A stretch of 64,000 nt of DNA from Ascoidea asiatica (Eukaryota > Ascomycota > Saccharomycetes > Ascoideales > Ascoideaceae), in assembly GCA_001600695.1 (NCBI GenBank), contig BCKQ01000004.1, positions 248,001-312,000 on the forward strand, read 5' to 3'. Position 1 is the first letter of the stretch; every line of letters starts with the position of its first letter. Shown piece by piece: positions 31,648 to 40,785 of this stretch. The position numbers and the translations under genes are program-made. The notes under the pieces are model-generated. The model saw only the letters and a list, made by a program, of their open reading frames with translations. It searched no databases and was not told the origin of the DNA.

Positions 31648-34011
31648 TCAATTTTTTGCTTGACTTTGAATTTTGGAATTTATTCCATCTGGAATTTTTA
31701 CTCCCAGTGTGCTTAATCGTTTAATAATTGAAATTAATTGTGAGGAAATATCACCTTTATAAAATTTCTCAATATCTTTTAAAACTTTTTCTGCAATATC
31801 ATATTTTTCATGTTTTGATAATGAACTTAAAACAAAATAATATGTATATCCATTTGGTTTAACTTTTTTACTTAAGTTAATTGAATTTTTTTCTTTATAA
31901 ACTTTTTCTAATTCGATCATTTTATTATAATATTCTATAACTTTATCGACCATATCCTTACGTCTAAAAGCATCTATCATTAAATTAAATAATGGGATAA
32001 GAGACTCACCTTTATTTATATCAAAATTAGAAAGTTTTTCTTCAAAATCTATTTCTGCTTCTCCAATATTTCCATTCATAGCTTTGGATTTAAGTATACT
32101 TGTAACCATAGATGGTGTTAAAGATATTTTTGTAGCTTTTAAAACTTCAATTAATTGTTTTCCAATTTCAAATGTAGCTCCATTTGACATAAATCCATCA
32201 ATGAGTGTGGAAATTGTAATAGTGTTAATTTTAATACCATTTTTACTCATTTCTTCAAAAAATGCTTTTAGTAATTTTTTACTTGGGATTTCTCCTCTTG
32301 ATAAGGTTTGTTTAAAAATCATATAGAGAATTATTGAATATGTGGTAATATCTTGTGAAACTCCATTTGCTTCCATATTTTCTAAAATTGCTTTTGCTTT
32401 ATCAAATTTTTTTTCTTTAACATAATATTTCAATAATTGATTATAAATTATATTATTTGGTATAAATCCTTCATCACTCATCCAGTAATTTAAATTTTTG
32501 TGAAATGATTTAATATCATATTTTAATAAACTTTCTAAATATGCACATTTAACATTATATGGTACTGAAGAAGTTTTTGATTGATCTGGTAACTTTTTGA
32601 ATTCTTCAAATAAAATTTCATTTTCTTTGAAATGTGATGTCATTGTATTTATAGCCATTAATATAGAATATGATTTTGAATTCGGATTACTTTTTTCTTT
32701 AAATTCCTTCCATATTGATTGTGTATTTAAATATTTTTGTTCTCTATTTTCTTTACTTTTAAGTTTCACTAATAATAATGTATTCCAAGATTTTACATCT
32801 GGTTTTGGAAATGATTTAATTAATTCATTCCATATATTCAATGAAATATCAGCTCTATTACAACTTATAAAAAAACTCATAAAACTAGTTAAAATATTTT
32901 CCGGTAATGGGATATTTTTAGATTTTGCAAAATCTTTAAATTTATTATAAATTAAATTCAAATTTTCAAAATCATGATTTTTTGAAAAATTTAATGCATC
33001 TTTAAGAATTGTTGGATCATCAAAATCAATTAATTGAGTTCTAATAATTTCATAATTTTCAATAAATCCATTAATTTTATTTTCATCAAAATTTTCAATT
33101 CCTGTTAATAAATGTTTAAAATTTTGTGTATCTATTAAAGTTTTAGAAGATAAAAGTGTTTGAAGTGTTTCTGCATTTAGTGATAAATTATCTATTGTAA
33201 CATTTTGTATATATGCAGCAATTACTAAAGCTTTAAGAATGAAATCTTTTTTAGTTTCTTTTCTTTCAAAAGTTTCAGAGAAATTCTTTTGTTGATATTC
33301 AAGATATGAAACCCAAATTGTAATTGCAGATTTTGGATTTTCTTGAATAATACATTGGCTCATAACTTCTATAAAATGATTTTTACTGGCAATATTTTCT
33401 TTGATTAAAAATTTAAGTAAGTCTTGTGGAATTGGAGGAATTAAGTTGGAAGCACTTTGTTCATTACCTTTATCATTTTCAGTTTCATTTTTATTGAATT
33501 TAGATTTAGATTTCGAATTAGAATTAAATTTTAATAAATCTGAATTTGCTCTTTGTAATAATTCAAGTAAAATATCATTTAAACGTCTTGCTAATAAAGA
33601 AGTAACATTATTATGATAAGTATCAGGAACAGTTGATCTGATAATATCAATACCTGCAGTTAAATAATTTGCAGCTTCACTTGAACTATCAGATTTTAAC
33701 ATTTCTTCTAAACCTTGATATAAATCTTCGACTAAATCTTTATATTTAGGATTTGTATAGTTATTCCTATTATTATTCGGTGAATTCATTTTCTCAAATC
33801 TTGATACATTTTTAATTGAATCATTTGTATCATGGGATAAAGAATTTGAGTAAAAAGCATTTTGAGAAATTGTTCCAAGTTTTATTAAATCGATATTTCT
33901 AATTGGAGTAAATTTGGAATTTCCAACAAGTGCACCAAAAGCATTACTTGAATCCCAAAGTTGCTTGGGAAGGTACTTTCCCAATGAAGCTTTTGATCTT
34001 ACTTTGAGCAT
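31648..34011 (-). CDS. Pentatricopeptide-repeat protein, probably mitochondrial
   Basis: The 787-aa protein begins with a basic, Ser-rich segment lacking acidic residues (LKVRSKASLGKYLPKQLW), typical of a mitochondrial presequence. Helical-repeat patterns are visible in the C-terminal half, for example IIYNQLLKYYVKEKKFDKA with AILENMEANGVSQD (about 523-556), TITISTLIDGFM, and TYYFVLSSLSKHEKYDIAEKVL. Fungal PPR proteins of this size act in mitochondrial RNA processing, stability or translation. I could not match it to a named yeast factor; Ccm1/Dmr1 is a candidate by size only. A CACGTG at 34194-34199 lies about 180 bp upstream. Confidence 0.75.
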   Translation of the reverse strand: MLKVRSKASLGKYLPKQLWDSSNAFGALVGNSKFTPIRNIDLIKLGTISQNAFYSNSLSHDTNDSIKNVSRFEKMNSPNNNRNNYTNPKYKDLVEDLYQGLEEMLKSDSSSEAANYLTAGIDIIRSTVPDTYHNNVTSLLARRLNDILLELLQRANSDLLKFNSNSKSKSKFNKNETENDKGNEQSASNLIPPIPQDLLKFLIKENIASKNHFIEVMSQCIIQENPKSAITIWVSYLEYQQKNFSETFERKETKKDFILKALVIAAYIQNVTIDNLSLNAETLQTLLSSKTLIDTQNFKHLLTGIENFDENKINGFIENYEIIRTQLIDFDDPTILKDALNFSKNHDFENLNLIYNKFKDFAKSKNIPLPENILTSFMSFFISCNRADISLNIWNELIKSFPKPDVKSWNTLLLVKLKSKENREQKYLNTQSIWKEFKEKSNPNSKSYSILMAINTMTSHFKENEILFEEFKKLPDQSKTSSVPYNVKCAYLESLLKYDIKSFHKNLNYWMSDEGFIPNNIIYNQLLKYYVKEKKFDKAKAILENMEANGVSQDITTYSIILYMIFKQTLSRGEIPSKKLLKAFFEEMSKNGIKINTITISTLIDGFMSNGATFEIGKQLIEVLKATKISLTPSMVTSILKSKAMNGNIGEAEIDFEEKLSNFDINKGESLIPLFNLMIDAFRRKDMVDKVIEYYNKMIELEKVYKEKNSINLSKKVKPNGYTYYFVLSSLSKHEKYDIAEKVLKDIEKFYKGDISSQLISIIKRLSTLGVKIPDGINSKIQSQAKN

Positions 34012-34439
34012 TCTGAAGAAGAGAATAGATGAAAATATCCAAATAAAGAACTAAATCAAATTCAGTCCAAATTTCAGAATTTCAATGACTTTCCTTAATT
34101 CTATTTTTCACTTTGTCTACAAATGAAAAAAAAAGCTTTTGACTAATGTTAACAAAAAAAAGAAAATCATGATATATAAAGATCACGTGCGCAGTAAACC
34201 AAAATGATAAATTTATTAATTTTAGATTTTAATGGAATATTTTTCCAATAAATGATTCAATGGAAACAAAAAATATATATTTGCGTAAAAAGTTAATAAT
34301 TAAGTAGGGAAAAGACATTGAAACACACCAAAAGAAATAAAGCAATTGAAAAAAAGAAGAAAATGCAAAGAAGAGAGAAGAGATGATTATTGTATATACT
34401 ATATAAATAATGAGTTTGAAATAAATTTTTTTAAAATTG
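34012..34439. other. PPR gene upstream / UBA3 3' region
   Basis: Contains the E-box CACGTG (34194-34199) in ATCACGTGCGC, A-rich tracts, and the presumed PPR-gene promoter. No gene is seen. Confidence 0.5.
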
Positions 34440-35702
34440 TTAATTAGTAAATTGAATTTGAATTTGAAGACCAGTAGGAAGTTGGCTATCGCTTACTAAT
34501 ATTAAATCATTATCATTAATTAATTCATAAACTAATTTACTCAAATTATCTCTTGTTAAAATTTCCAAAGATTCTGGTATTGAAAAATATAAATCTTTTT
34601 TATTTGTAATTGAAGTTAAAGAAGGATTTTTTAGATTCTTTTCTAATTTAATTAAATTTATTAAATCAATTAATTTTAAATTATTTGAAATTTTTAAAAT
34701 TTCAAAATTTATACCACAAATTGAACAATTTTTTTTTATTTCAGGTTCAAAATTAAATGTATAAATTTCTTGATCACCAGTATATGACATATAATATTCT
34801 AAAATTGGATTACAACTTGTGATATATTTAAAAGCTTCGTTACAACATGATGCAGCAATTATAGCATTTGTTGAAGCTATTGAAGGTATAATATTTTTAA
34901 TTACACCTAAAGTTAAAGATTTTGTAACACCATTAATATTAAATTCTTTTGATCTTTTTAAAGCAGATTTGTAAATCCAATTTAATTCTTCTAAATTATC
35001 AGAATTATAATTTTTATTTGGAAAAACTTTTGGCCATTCTAATAAAATTGACCATTCAATACAATGTTCAGGTAATCTTGGAGTATTTGCAATTGTACAG
35101 ACAGGATAAGTTTTTTTATTACTTAATAAATTTAAATTACATTCATAACATGAAGTTAAAGTTGGTATAATAATTCTTGATTGACCTCTGAAACCTTCAG
35201 TACCACCATCAATAATTGGTATAATTGAATTAAAATCATTTTCATCAACTAAATTATAAACTAAAGAATTAATATATCTTCTAGCTTCAACACTATCTAA
35301 ACCACAAATTATTAATTTAAATTGTTTATAAAAATTTTCATTTTTATCTTGAATTTTACAATTATGAAAAGTTACATTGATATTTTTAATTTTTTTTTTA
35401 ATAAAATTTGCTGCAATTTCTGCTTTATATTTTCCAATATCATTTTTTCTAAATAAAAATTGTCTATTTAAATTTGAAATATCTATTGTATCCATATCAA
35501 TTATATGAATATTTTTAAAACCAGATAAAGAAATATTTTTTAAAATTTCACAACCTAAACCACCAGCGCCAATAATTAAAATTTTAGAATTATTTAAAAC
35601 TGATAAAATTTTTAAATTATTTGGTTCAAATTCTTCATCAGTAAATGGACCTTTTTTATTTAAAAATGGTAAAATTGAGGAATTATTTCTTTCATTATAC
35701 AT
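34440..35702 (-). CDS. UBA3: NEDD8-activating enzyme E1 catalytic subunit
   Basis: Uba3 with Ula1 adenylates Rub1/NEDD8 and carries it as a thioester for cullin modification. I place the start at the ATG at 35702, giving 420 aa. The frame stays open upstream to a stop at 35877-35879 but has no ATG. The protein begins just before SILPFLNKKGPFTDEEFEP, the normal family N-terminus. It has the nucleotide-binding motif GAGGLGCE (46-52), the adenylation-site Asp in DMDTIDISNLNRQFLF, zinc-binding CxxC pairs, and the catalytic Cys202 in YPVCTIANTPRLPEHCIEW. The C-terminal ubiquitin-fold domain for the E2 is present but short. Compared with the 299-aa S. cerevisiae protein this is a full-length form. 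Confidence 0.93.
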   Translation of the reverse strand: MYNERNNSSILPFLNKKGPFTDEEFEPNNLKILSVLNNSKILIIGAGGLGCEILKNISLSGFKNIHIIDMDTIDISNLNRQFLFRKNDIGKYKAEIAANFIKKKIKNINVTFHNCKIQDKNENFYKQFKLIICGLDSVEARRYINSLVYNLVDENDFNSIIPIIDGGTEGFRGQSRIIIPTLTSCYECNLNLLSNKKTYPVCTIANTPRLPEHCIEWSILLEWPKVFPNKNYNSDNLEELNWIYKSALKRSKEFNINGVTKSLTLGVIKNIIPSIASTNAIIAASCCNEAFKYITSCNPILEYYMSYTGDQEIYTFNFEPEIKKNCSICGINFEILKISNNLKLIDLINLIKLEKNLKNPSLTSITNKKDLYFSIPESLEILTRDNLSKLVYELINDNDLILVSDSQLPTGLQIQIQFTN

Positions 35703-36299
35703 TTTTTTTTTCTTAAATTTATTTTTAAATTGATTATTATTAATTTTATTATTTAAAAGAATATTATTTTCATCTATCTTCTTTGAAAAGATAGATATCG
35801 AAGAAGAATCCAATTTTAAAGATTTCTTATATGAAAAAAAATTAGTGATTGAGAAATAAATAAAAATTTGAAAAAATTAAATTAATTGAATAATATTATT
35901 TAACCTTCATTTAGTTATTAATCTAATAATAATGTTATAATAAAAGTATTTAATATTTTAATTAGAAATATATATATATAAATTATAAAAAAGAAGGTTA
36001 AATAATGTTACCAATCGTATTAATAATAATAGTATTGAGTATTATTATTGAAGAAAGATAAAGATTCCTTTAAGCGCTGAAACAAATAAAGATATTAACT
36101 TCAATGGGTGGAACATGTGATCAAAGTATGCACATTTACAGTATAATATGTATTAACGTTAAGAAACTAAATCAATTAAAGAATGAATGAATAAATGAAT
36201 GAATAAATTAGATTAGATTAAATTATATAATATATTGAGAATTGTTAAAGCTATAAAAAAGAAGAAGTTAAAAAAGAAGAAGTGAAATTATATTTTTAA
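35703..36299. other. UBA3 upstream / GPI-protein 3' region
   Basis: Bases 35703-35876 are an ATG-less in-frame extension of UBA3 and are probably leader. The remainder is A/T-rich with a perfect palindrome TTAACGTTAA at 36153-36162 and GAATGAATAAAT repeats near 36181-36212. No gene is seen. Confidence 0.5.
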
Positions 36300-37295
36300 T
36301 TATAATAAAAATAATGGAATTAAAGAAATTAAAGATATTATAATATATAAATTAATTGAATTATAATTATGATTTAAATTGATTGAAGGAGAATCATTAC
36401 TTTGTTCTACATCTGGGAAAGTTGAGGAAGAGAATAAAGTTGAAATACTCTCTTCAGTATCATCATTATTTTCACTAGAAATTGAAATTGTTGAAGAAGA
36501 TGAAGATGAAGATGAAGATGAAGAATCTGAAGAAGATATGATTTGAGTTAATAAGGTTGAAACTGAATTGAATGAGAAAGATGTAAATGAAGATGATTCT
36601 TCAGTTGAGGATTCCTCAGTGGTAGAAGATTCAGCAGCAGATGAAGAGGAAGAAGTGTTTCGAGTAGTTGAGGTTGTTGAAGGAGCGGCGGAGGAAGACG
36701 AAGTGGAAGAAGAGGCTGATTTGGATGAAATAGTTGATGAAGTAGCAGAAGATGATGATGATGAAGAAGAGGAAGTATCATCAGAATCAACATTTGAAGG
36801 AGTGTAATCAGTTAAACTAGTTGATTTTCCAACCAAAGCAGTTCTTAAAGTAATATCAATTGAATTATCACAAGAATAATCTTCAGTATATATAGTATAA
36901 GTTGAATTTGAATCATCAGGACAAGCAACAAAATCAGTATTATTATTTAAATTTAATAAACTTGAAGAAATTGACCAATCATTTGAAGATTTTTTATTAC
37001 CAAAAGATAATTTATCATTATCTATATATACATAATTATTTGAAGAATTTAATTTTAAATAACCATCATTTGTAATAGTAGCTTCTAATTGTTGAGGATA
37101 TTCTTCACTTGGATGTATTATTAAAGAAGAATCTTTTAAAAGAACTTGTTCAAATTCAATATCAGTTCCTGATGCTAATGAATATAAATAAAATAAAGAA
37201 GAATCATCACTATCATCGGCGTTAATTTGTTTTAAGTTAAAAGAAGAAAAAGCTAATAAAGCTAAGGATTTAATTGATAATTTAGAGAAAAACAT
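36300..37295 (-). CDS. Ser-rich GPI-anchored cell wall protein
   Basis: The 331-aa protein has a secretion signal (about 1-26, ending INA). A folded region follows (about 27-160) with SLASGTDIEFEQVLLK, a TITNDGYLKLN turn, FVACPDDS and TEDYSCDN, giving two cysteines. Then comes a long Ser/Thr tract (about 170-285) likely O-mannosylated, and a C-terminal GPI signal made of small residues and a hydrophobic tail (LYIIISLISLIPLFLL). This is the layout of yeast wall mannoproteins. The folded region resembles the general pattern of Candida GPI proteins of the Rhd3/Pga29-31 type, but I cannot assign a family member. Confidence 0.75.
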   Translation of the reverse strand: MFFSKLSIKSLALLAFSSFNLKQINADDSDDSSLFYLYSLASGTDIEFEQVLLKDSSLIIHPSEEYPQQLEATITNDGYLKLNSSNNYVYIDNDKLSFGNKKSSNDWSISSSLLNLNNNTDFVACPDDSNSTYTIYTEDYSCDNSIDITLRTALVGKSTSLTDYTPSNVDSDDTSSSSSSSSSATSSTISSKSASSSTSSSSAAPSTTSTTRNTSSSSSAAESSTTEESSTEESSSFTSFSFNSVSTLLTQIISSSDSSSSSSSSSSSTISISSENNDDTEESISTLFSSSTFPDVEQSNDSPSINLNHNYNSINLYIIISLISLIPLFLL

Positions 37296-38685
37296 TATAA
37301 TTATTTAAGGATAAGCTAAGAAATGTTTAATGCTGGATTGACTGATTATGGAAATTATTATGATAAGATTTAATTTTTAATATAAAAATGATTTTCAAAT
37401 GGAGTAAATTTGAGTATTTGAAGGATGTTTATTTTATGAATGAAAAGGATTCAGAGAGAATAACCATTGTTTTATATATTGATATATATTGTTATATATC
37501 TTGTTATATATATTGTTACATGTTGCCAGTACTGGCATTGTGTGTGTGATAAGTCATTAGTTATTATTGCTCTATTGCATTATTGCATTTCTCGAGTTGT
37601 TATTAATGGAAGTGCTCTCAAAGCAGCAGACCTGGGAACAGAACTGGCAGCAGAACTGCACTCGCTCCTCGCTCCTCCAGCTGGGATAAAAATAAACAGG
37701 CTCGAGTAGTGTGGGTGTTTGCCGTGGTGATGGTGGTCTACAGGAAAGTCGACAGGATCACAGTCTATTTATAATATTCCATTACCACTTCTTCAGAATA
37801 TCCATCATCTCTTATTTATATTTATATTAGTATTTATATTTATATTTATATTAATATTTATTTATATACTGTAAAATAGTATACCATCTGCATTCCTCCG
37901 CATGGCAACCCGTATATTTCTGGCTTTGTTGGTGCAATTACGACATTTCTCTTCAACGTCCAACGTGCTGAGGAACTCATGCAGGGAACACGCAATTACG
38001 CAACTCGTCAATCCACCACTCAACTTCCATCGGCTGTTGTTGTTCCAATGCTGCGGTGCGGTGCTGTGGCTTCACTTGACCACAAACAACGAACAAAAAA
38101 AAAGAATTTCTTCTCAAACAGGGCTCTGGCAACATAAAAAACAGGGCTCTATCTCTCTAGACGGTCGTCTGAGGAGTTTGCCGCTTCTTTGACGCTATCA
38201 TTACTTCTATCATGTGACTTAACTTTTTCAACGTCCATGCAATCACTTTTTATTTTTCCATTGAAAAACTAGAAATTTTCTCTTTGTTAATTTCACCCAT
38301 ACCAAACCAACAAAATCCAACCAATCAGCGTCCGTTTTTCTCGTCTAAATATTTTCTCCATGAAAAATTTATTCATAAGGGAACTGAATACCATCATTAC
38401 TTCAAGATTTTACTAACGAAATTGAATCAATTATTGATGGAAATTATTCTTTTAATGGAACTTTTTCTTAAATGAATTCAAAACCTTATGCTAATATTAT
38501 TATGATCTTAATTCAAAATCAAAAAAAATAATAAAAATAACAAAATTAAGATTAAAATCATATTCTCTATGACGGTTTTTTAAGAAACTTCAACTAAAGT
38601 TACACTAGTTCCAATATTCCCCCATATTTTTTCTTTCTTTTTTTAGTCCAAATTTATTATTTTTTTTCTTTTTTTATAAAAAATC
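37296..38685. other. 1.4-kb divergent region with GC island and ACS-like words
   Basis: Between the GPI gene and the hydrolase gene. It has a G+C-richer block (37610-37770), three overlapping or adjacent ATTTATATTTA words (37814-37848) that match the S. cerevisiae origin consensus, and a second GC island (37890-38110) with GTGCTGTGGCTTCACTTGA. An open frame with an ATG at 37902 (96 aa) uses CTG, GTG and CGG codons unlike the neighbours and has no recognisable domain, so I do not call it. Confidence 0.45.
37814..37848 (+). other. Cluster of ACS-like 11-mers (possible replication origin)
   Basis: ATTTATATTTA occurs at 37814-37824, 37832-37842 and 37838-37848. It fits WTTTAYRTTTW, the S. cerevisiae autonomously replicating consensus. 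The flanking sequence is A/T-rich and intergenic. Origin sequences differ between yeasts, so this is weak. Confidence 0.2.
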
Positions 38686-39963
38686 ATGAATATAATTAGA
38701 AATACTAATTTTTTCAAAAAATTTATAATTCTGAAAACCTTTGAAAAAAATTTAGAATCAAATTTAGAATCAAATTTAGAATCAAATTCAAAATCAAGTT
38801 TAAAATCTGAAATTAATTCAAGATATAAAGCTCCAAAATCACCATCTGGAGTTCCATTATTAAAAATTTTATCAAATTCATTTCCATTAACTTTAAAAGA
38901 ATCTTTCAATGATTATAACTTATATAATAATAACTCAAATAAAATTCAAAATGATTTATTATCTATATTAGATTGTTATCCAAATGGTAATGAAAATTTT
39001 AATTCAAAAATTTTAAAAATTAAAATTGATAATAATAATAATTATATTAATGAATTTTTTATTTATCCAAAAAATAGTAATCAAGAAAATTTAAATCATT
39101 TAATTTTATTACATGGATATGGTGCAGGTATTGGATTTTTTATTAAAAATTTTGAAAGTTTTTTAAAATTTAATAAAAAAAATTGGTGTTTACATGCAAT
39201 TGATTTATTAGGTTATGGAAATTCTTCAAGACCAAATTTTAATTATAAAAATTTAAAAGATTGTGAAGATTTTTTTATAAATTCTTTAGAAAATTGGAGA
39301 ATTAAAAGAAATTTAAATAATAAAAATAAAATCTTATTTTGTTCACATTCTCTTGGTGCTTATTTAACAGTAATTTTTAATTTAAAATTTCCAAATAAAT
39401 TTAAAAAAATTTTAATGTTAAGTCCAGCAGGTATAATTAAACCACAATCAAAACCAATACCAAGTTGGTTTAAAATTTTATGGAATTTAAATATTTCACC
39501 ATTTTCATTAATTCGAAATTCAGGACCTTTTGGTTCATATCTTGTTAGTGGTTGGTCATTTAGAAGATTTGATAATTTAAAAAATAAAAATTTAAAAAAT
39601 TTATTACATAAATATACTTATAGTATTTTTAATAATAAAGGTTCTGGAGAATATATTTTAAATTATGTTCTAGGACCTGGTGGTATACCAAGATTTCCAT
39701 TAATTGATTTTAAAAATAATAGAATAAAAAATTTAACTTGTGATACAACTTGGATTTATGGTGAAAATGATTGGATGGATGTTAATGGCGGTTATGAAGC
39801 AATAAAACTATTAAATAATAAAACTATTAATGAAAATGGTGATAAAATTACTGCTGATATTAAAATCATTAAAAATGCTGGTCATCATGTTTATTTAGAT
39901 AATATTCAAGAATTTGATAGGATTCTTTTAAATGAATTAATAAAATTTGAAAACACTTCTTAA
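38686..39963 (+). CDS. Alpha/beta hydrolase of the CLD1/ICT1 (CGI-58-like) family
   Basis: The 425-aa protein has a basic N-terminus with a 12-bp repeat giving NLESNLESNLES (about 23-36), possibly part of a mitochondrial targeting region. The hydrolase core shows ILLHGYGAGIGFF, AIDLLGYGNSSRP, the nucleophile elbow CSHSLGAYL with Ser222, LSPAGI, GPGGIPRFPL and the HHVYLD motif (His400-x4-Asp405) shared by this family. Yeast Cld1 deacylates cardiolipin in mitochondria and Ict1 is a lysophosphatidate acyltransferase; which role applies here is open. The elbow reads S-x-S-x-G rather than G-x-S-x-G. The N-terminal basic segment favours a mitochondrial, Cld1-like role. Confidence 0.82.
   Translation: MNIIRNTNFFKKFIILKTFEKNLESNLESNLESNSKSSLKSEINSRYKAPKSPSGVPLLKILSNSFPLTLKESFNDYNLYNNNSNKIQNDLLSILDCYPNGNENFNSKILKIKIDNNNNYINEFFIYPKNSNQENLNHLILLHGYGAGIGFFIKNFESFLKFNKKNWCLHAIDLLGYGNSSRPNFNYKNLKDCEDFFINSLENWRIKRNLNNKNKILFCSHSLGAYLTVIFNLKFPNKFKKILMLSPAGIIKPQSKPIPSWFKILWNLNISPFSLIRNSGPFGSYLVSGWSFRRFDNLKNKNLKNLLHKYTYSIFNNKGSGEYILNYVLGPGGIPRFPLIDFKNNRIKNLTCDTTWIYGENDWMDVNGGYEAIKLLNNKTINENGDKITADIKIIKNAGHHVYLDNIQEFDRILLNELIKFENTS
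38752..38787 (+). repeat. 12-bp coding repeat TTAGAATCAAAT
   Basis: Three tandem copies encode the NLES motif in the N-terminus of the hydrolase gene. A related short run follows. Confidence 0.85.
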
Positions 39964-40785
39964 AAAGAAATAGATTGATTAAAACCAATTTTTGATCGAA
40001 GTGATAATCACTTATCGAGTTACGAAAAATAAAAGAAAAAAAGGTCTGATCGCGTGACCAATTTCCGTATTTCAATTTGAATTCCGAGGTCCTTTCAAAT
40101 CCCGAAAAAAAAAACACTTATTTTTTGCTCAAGGCACGCAAAGACCCCAAAATATTAAACGACCCGTTTTTTTTTTAGGGCCCGTCGGATAGTCAATTTG
40201 TTCCTGGAACAGAAATCCGTCAAACGAGCTTGTCACGGCATTTGAAAATTGTTTATTTATTTGTGGCTGGTGAATAAACAATCAGCAGGGCAACCCAATG
40301 CAGGAACACGTTGAGCTGGACAACACTCCGCCTGTAACAACCACCATGTCGTGCTGTGAGTGGCCAAAGCCGAGGAGTTTTCTTGGCATTTGAGTAAGCC
40401 ACCGAATCCCGCAGTAATTCCACCAAGTTTCGGGTCGCAAGACTCCCTTCCCAAAGCAACCCCGACCCGTTTCAGGTCTTGCGGTCCTGCTGCTCTGCCG
40501 TGTGCTACGCTCACCTGCGTTCTAACCAGCCTGCCTTTCCTTGCTGTTATATTTCACCATCTTCTTTATCTTCTTGTTCATTTCTTTCTTCTTTTCTTTT
40601 CCTGGACTAGTTTTGTTGTCGTGTGTGCATTTTCCTTCTGACGTTTTTGTTATATTCTTCATATTCTAATATATTTCATTCCATCTTCATTTACATTTAT
40701 ATCAATATCCTTTATGAAATACTGATAATATTTATAATATAATCCATAACCATATAATATTAACAAAAAAGAAACAATATTAATA
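39964..40785. other. MNN4-type gene upstream region with GC island
   Basis: Starts with the hydrolase 3' end, then a G+C-rich island (about 40170-40530) including GCTGTGAGTGGCCAAAGC (40353-40370) and GCAGGAACACG near 40300. A T-rich tract follows and then an A/T-rich leader before the next ATG. Open frames on both strands here (40253-40641) appear only because the island is short of stop codons. Confidence 0.5.

Noticed and set aside
37902-38192. ATG-started 96-codon frame beginning MATRIFLALLVQLRHFSS, resembling a mitochondrial presequence
   Set aside because: It lies in a GC island, uses CTG, GTG and CGG codons that genes of this genome avoid, and the rest has no domain. A transcript would be needed to reconsider it.
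40253-40641. Open frames on both strands upstream of the MNN4-type gene
   Set aside because: They exist because the GC island has few stop codons, with no start context or family resemblance.
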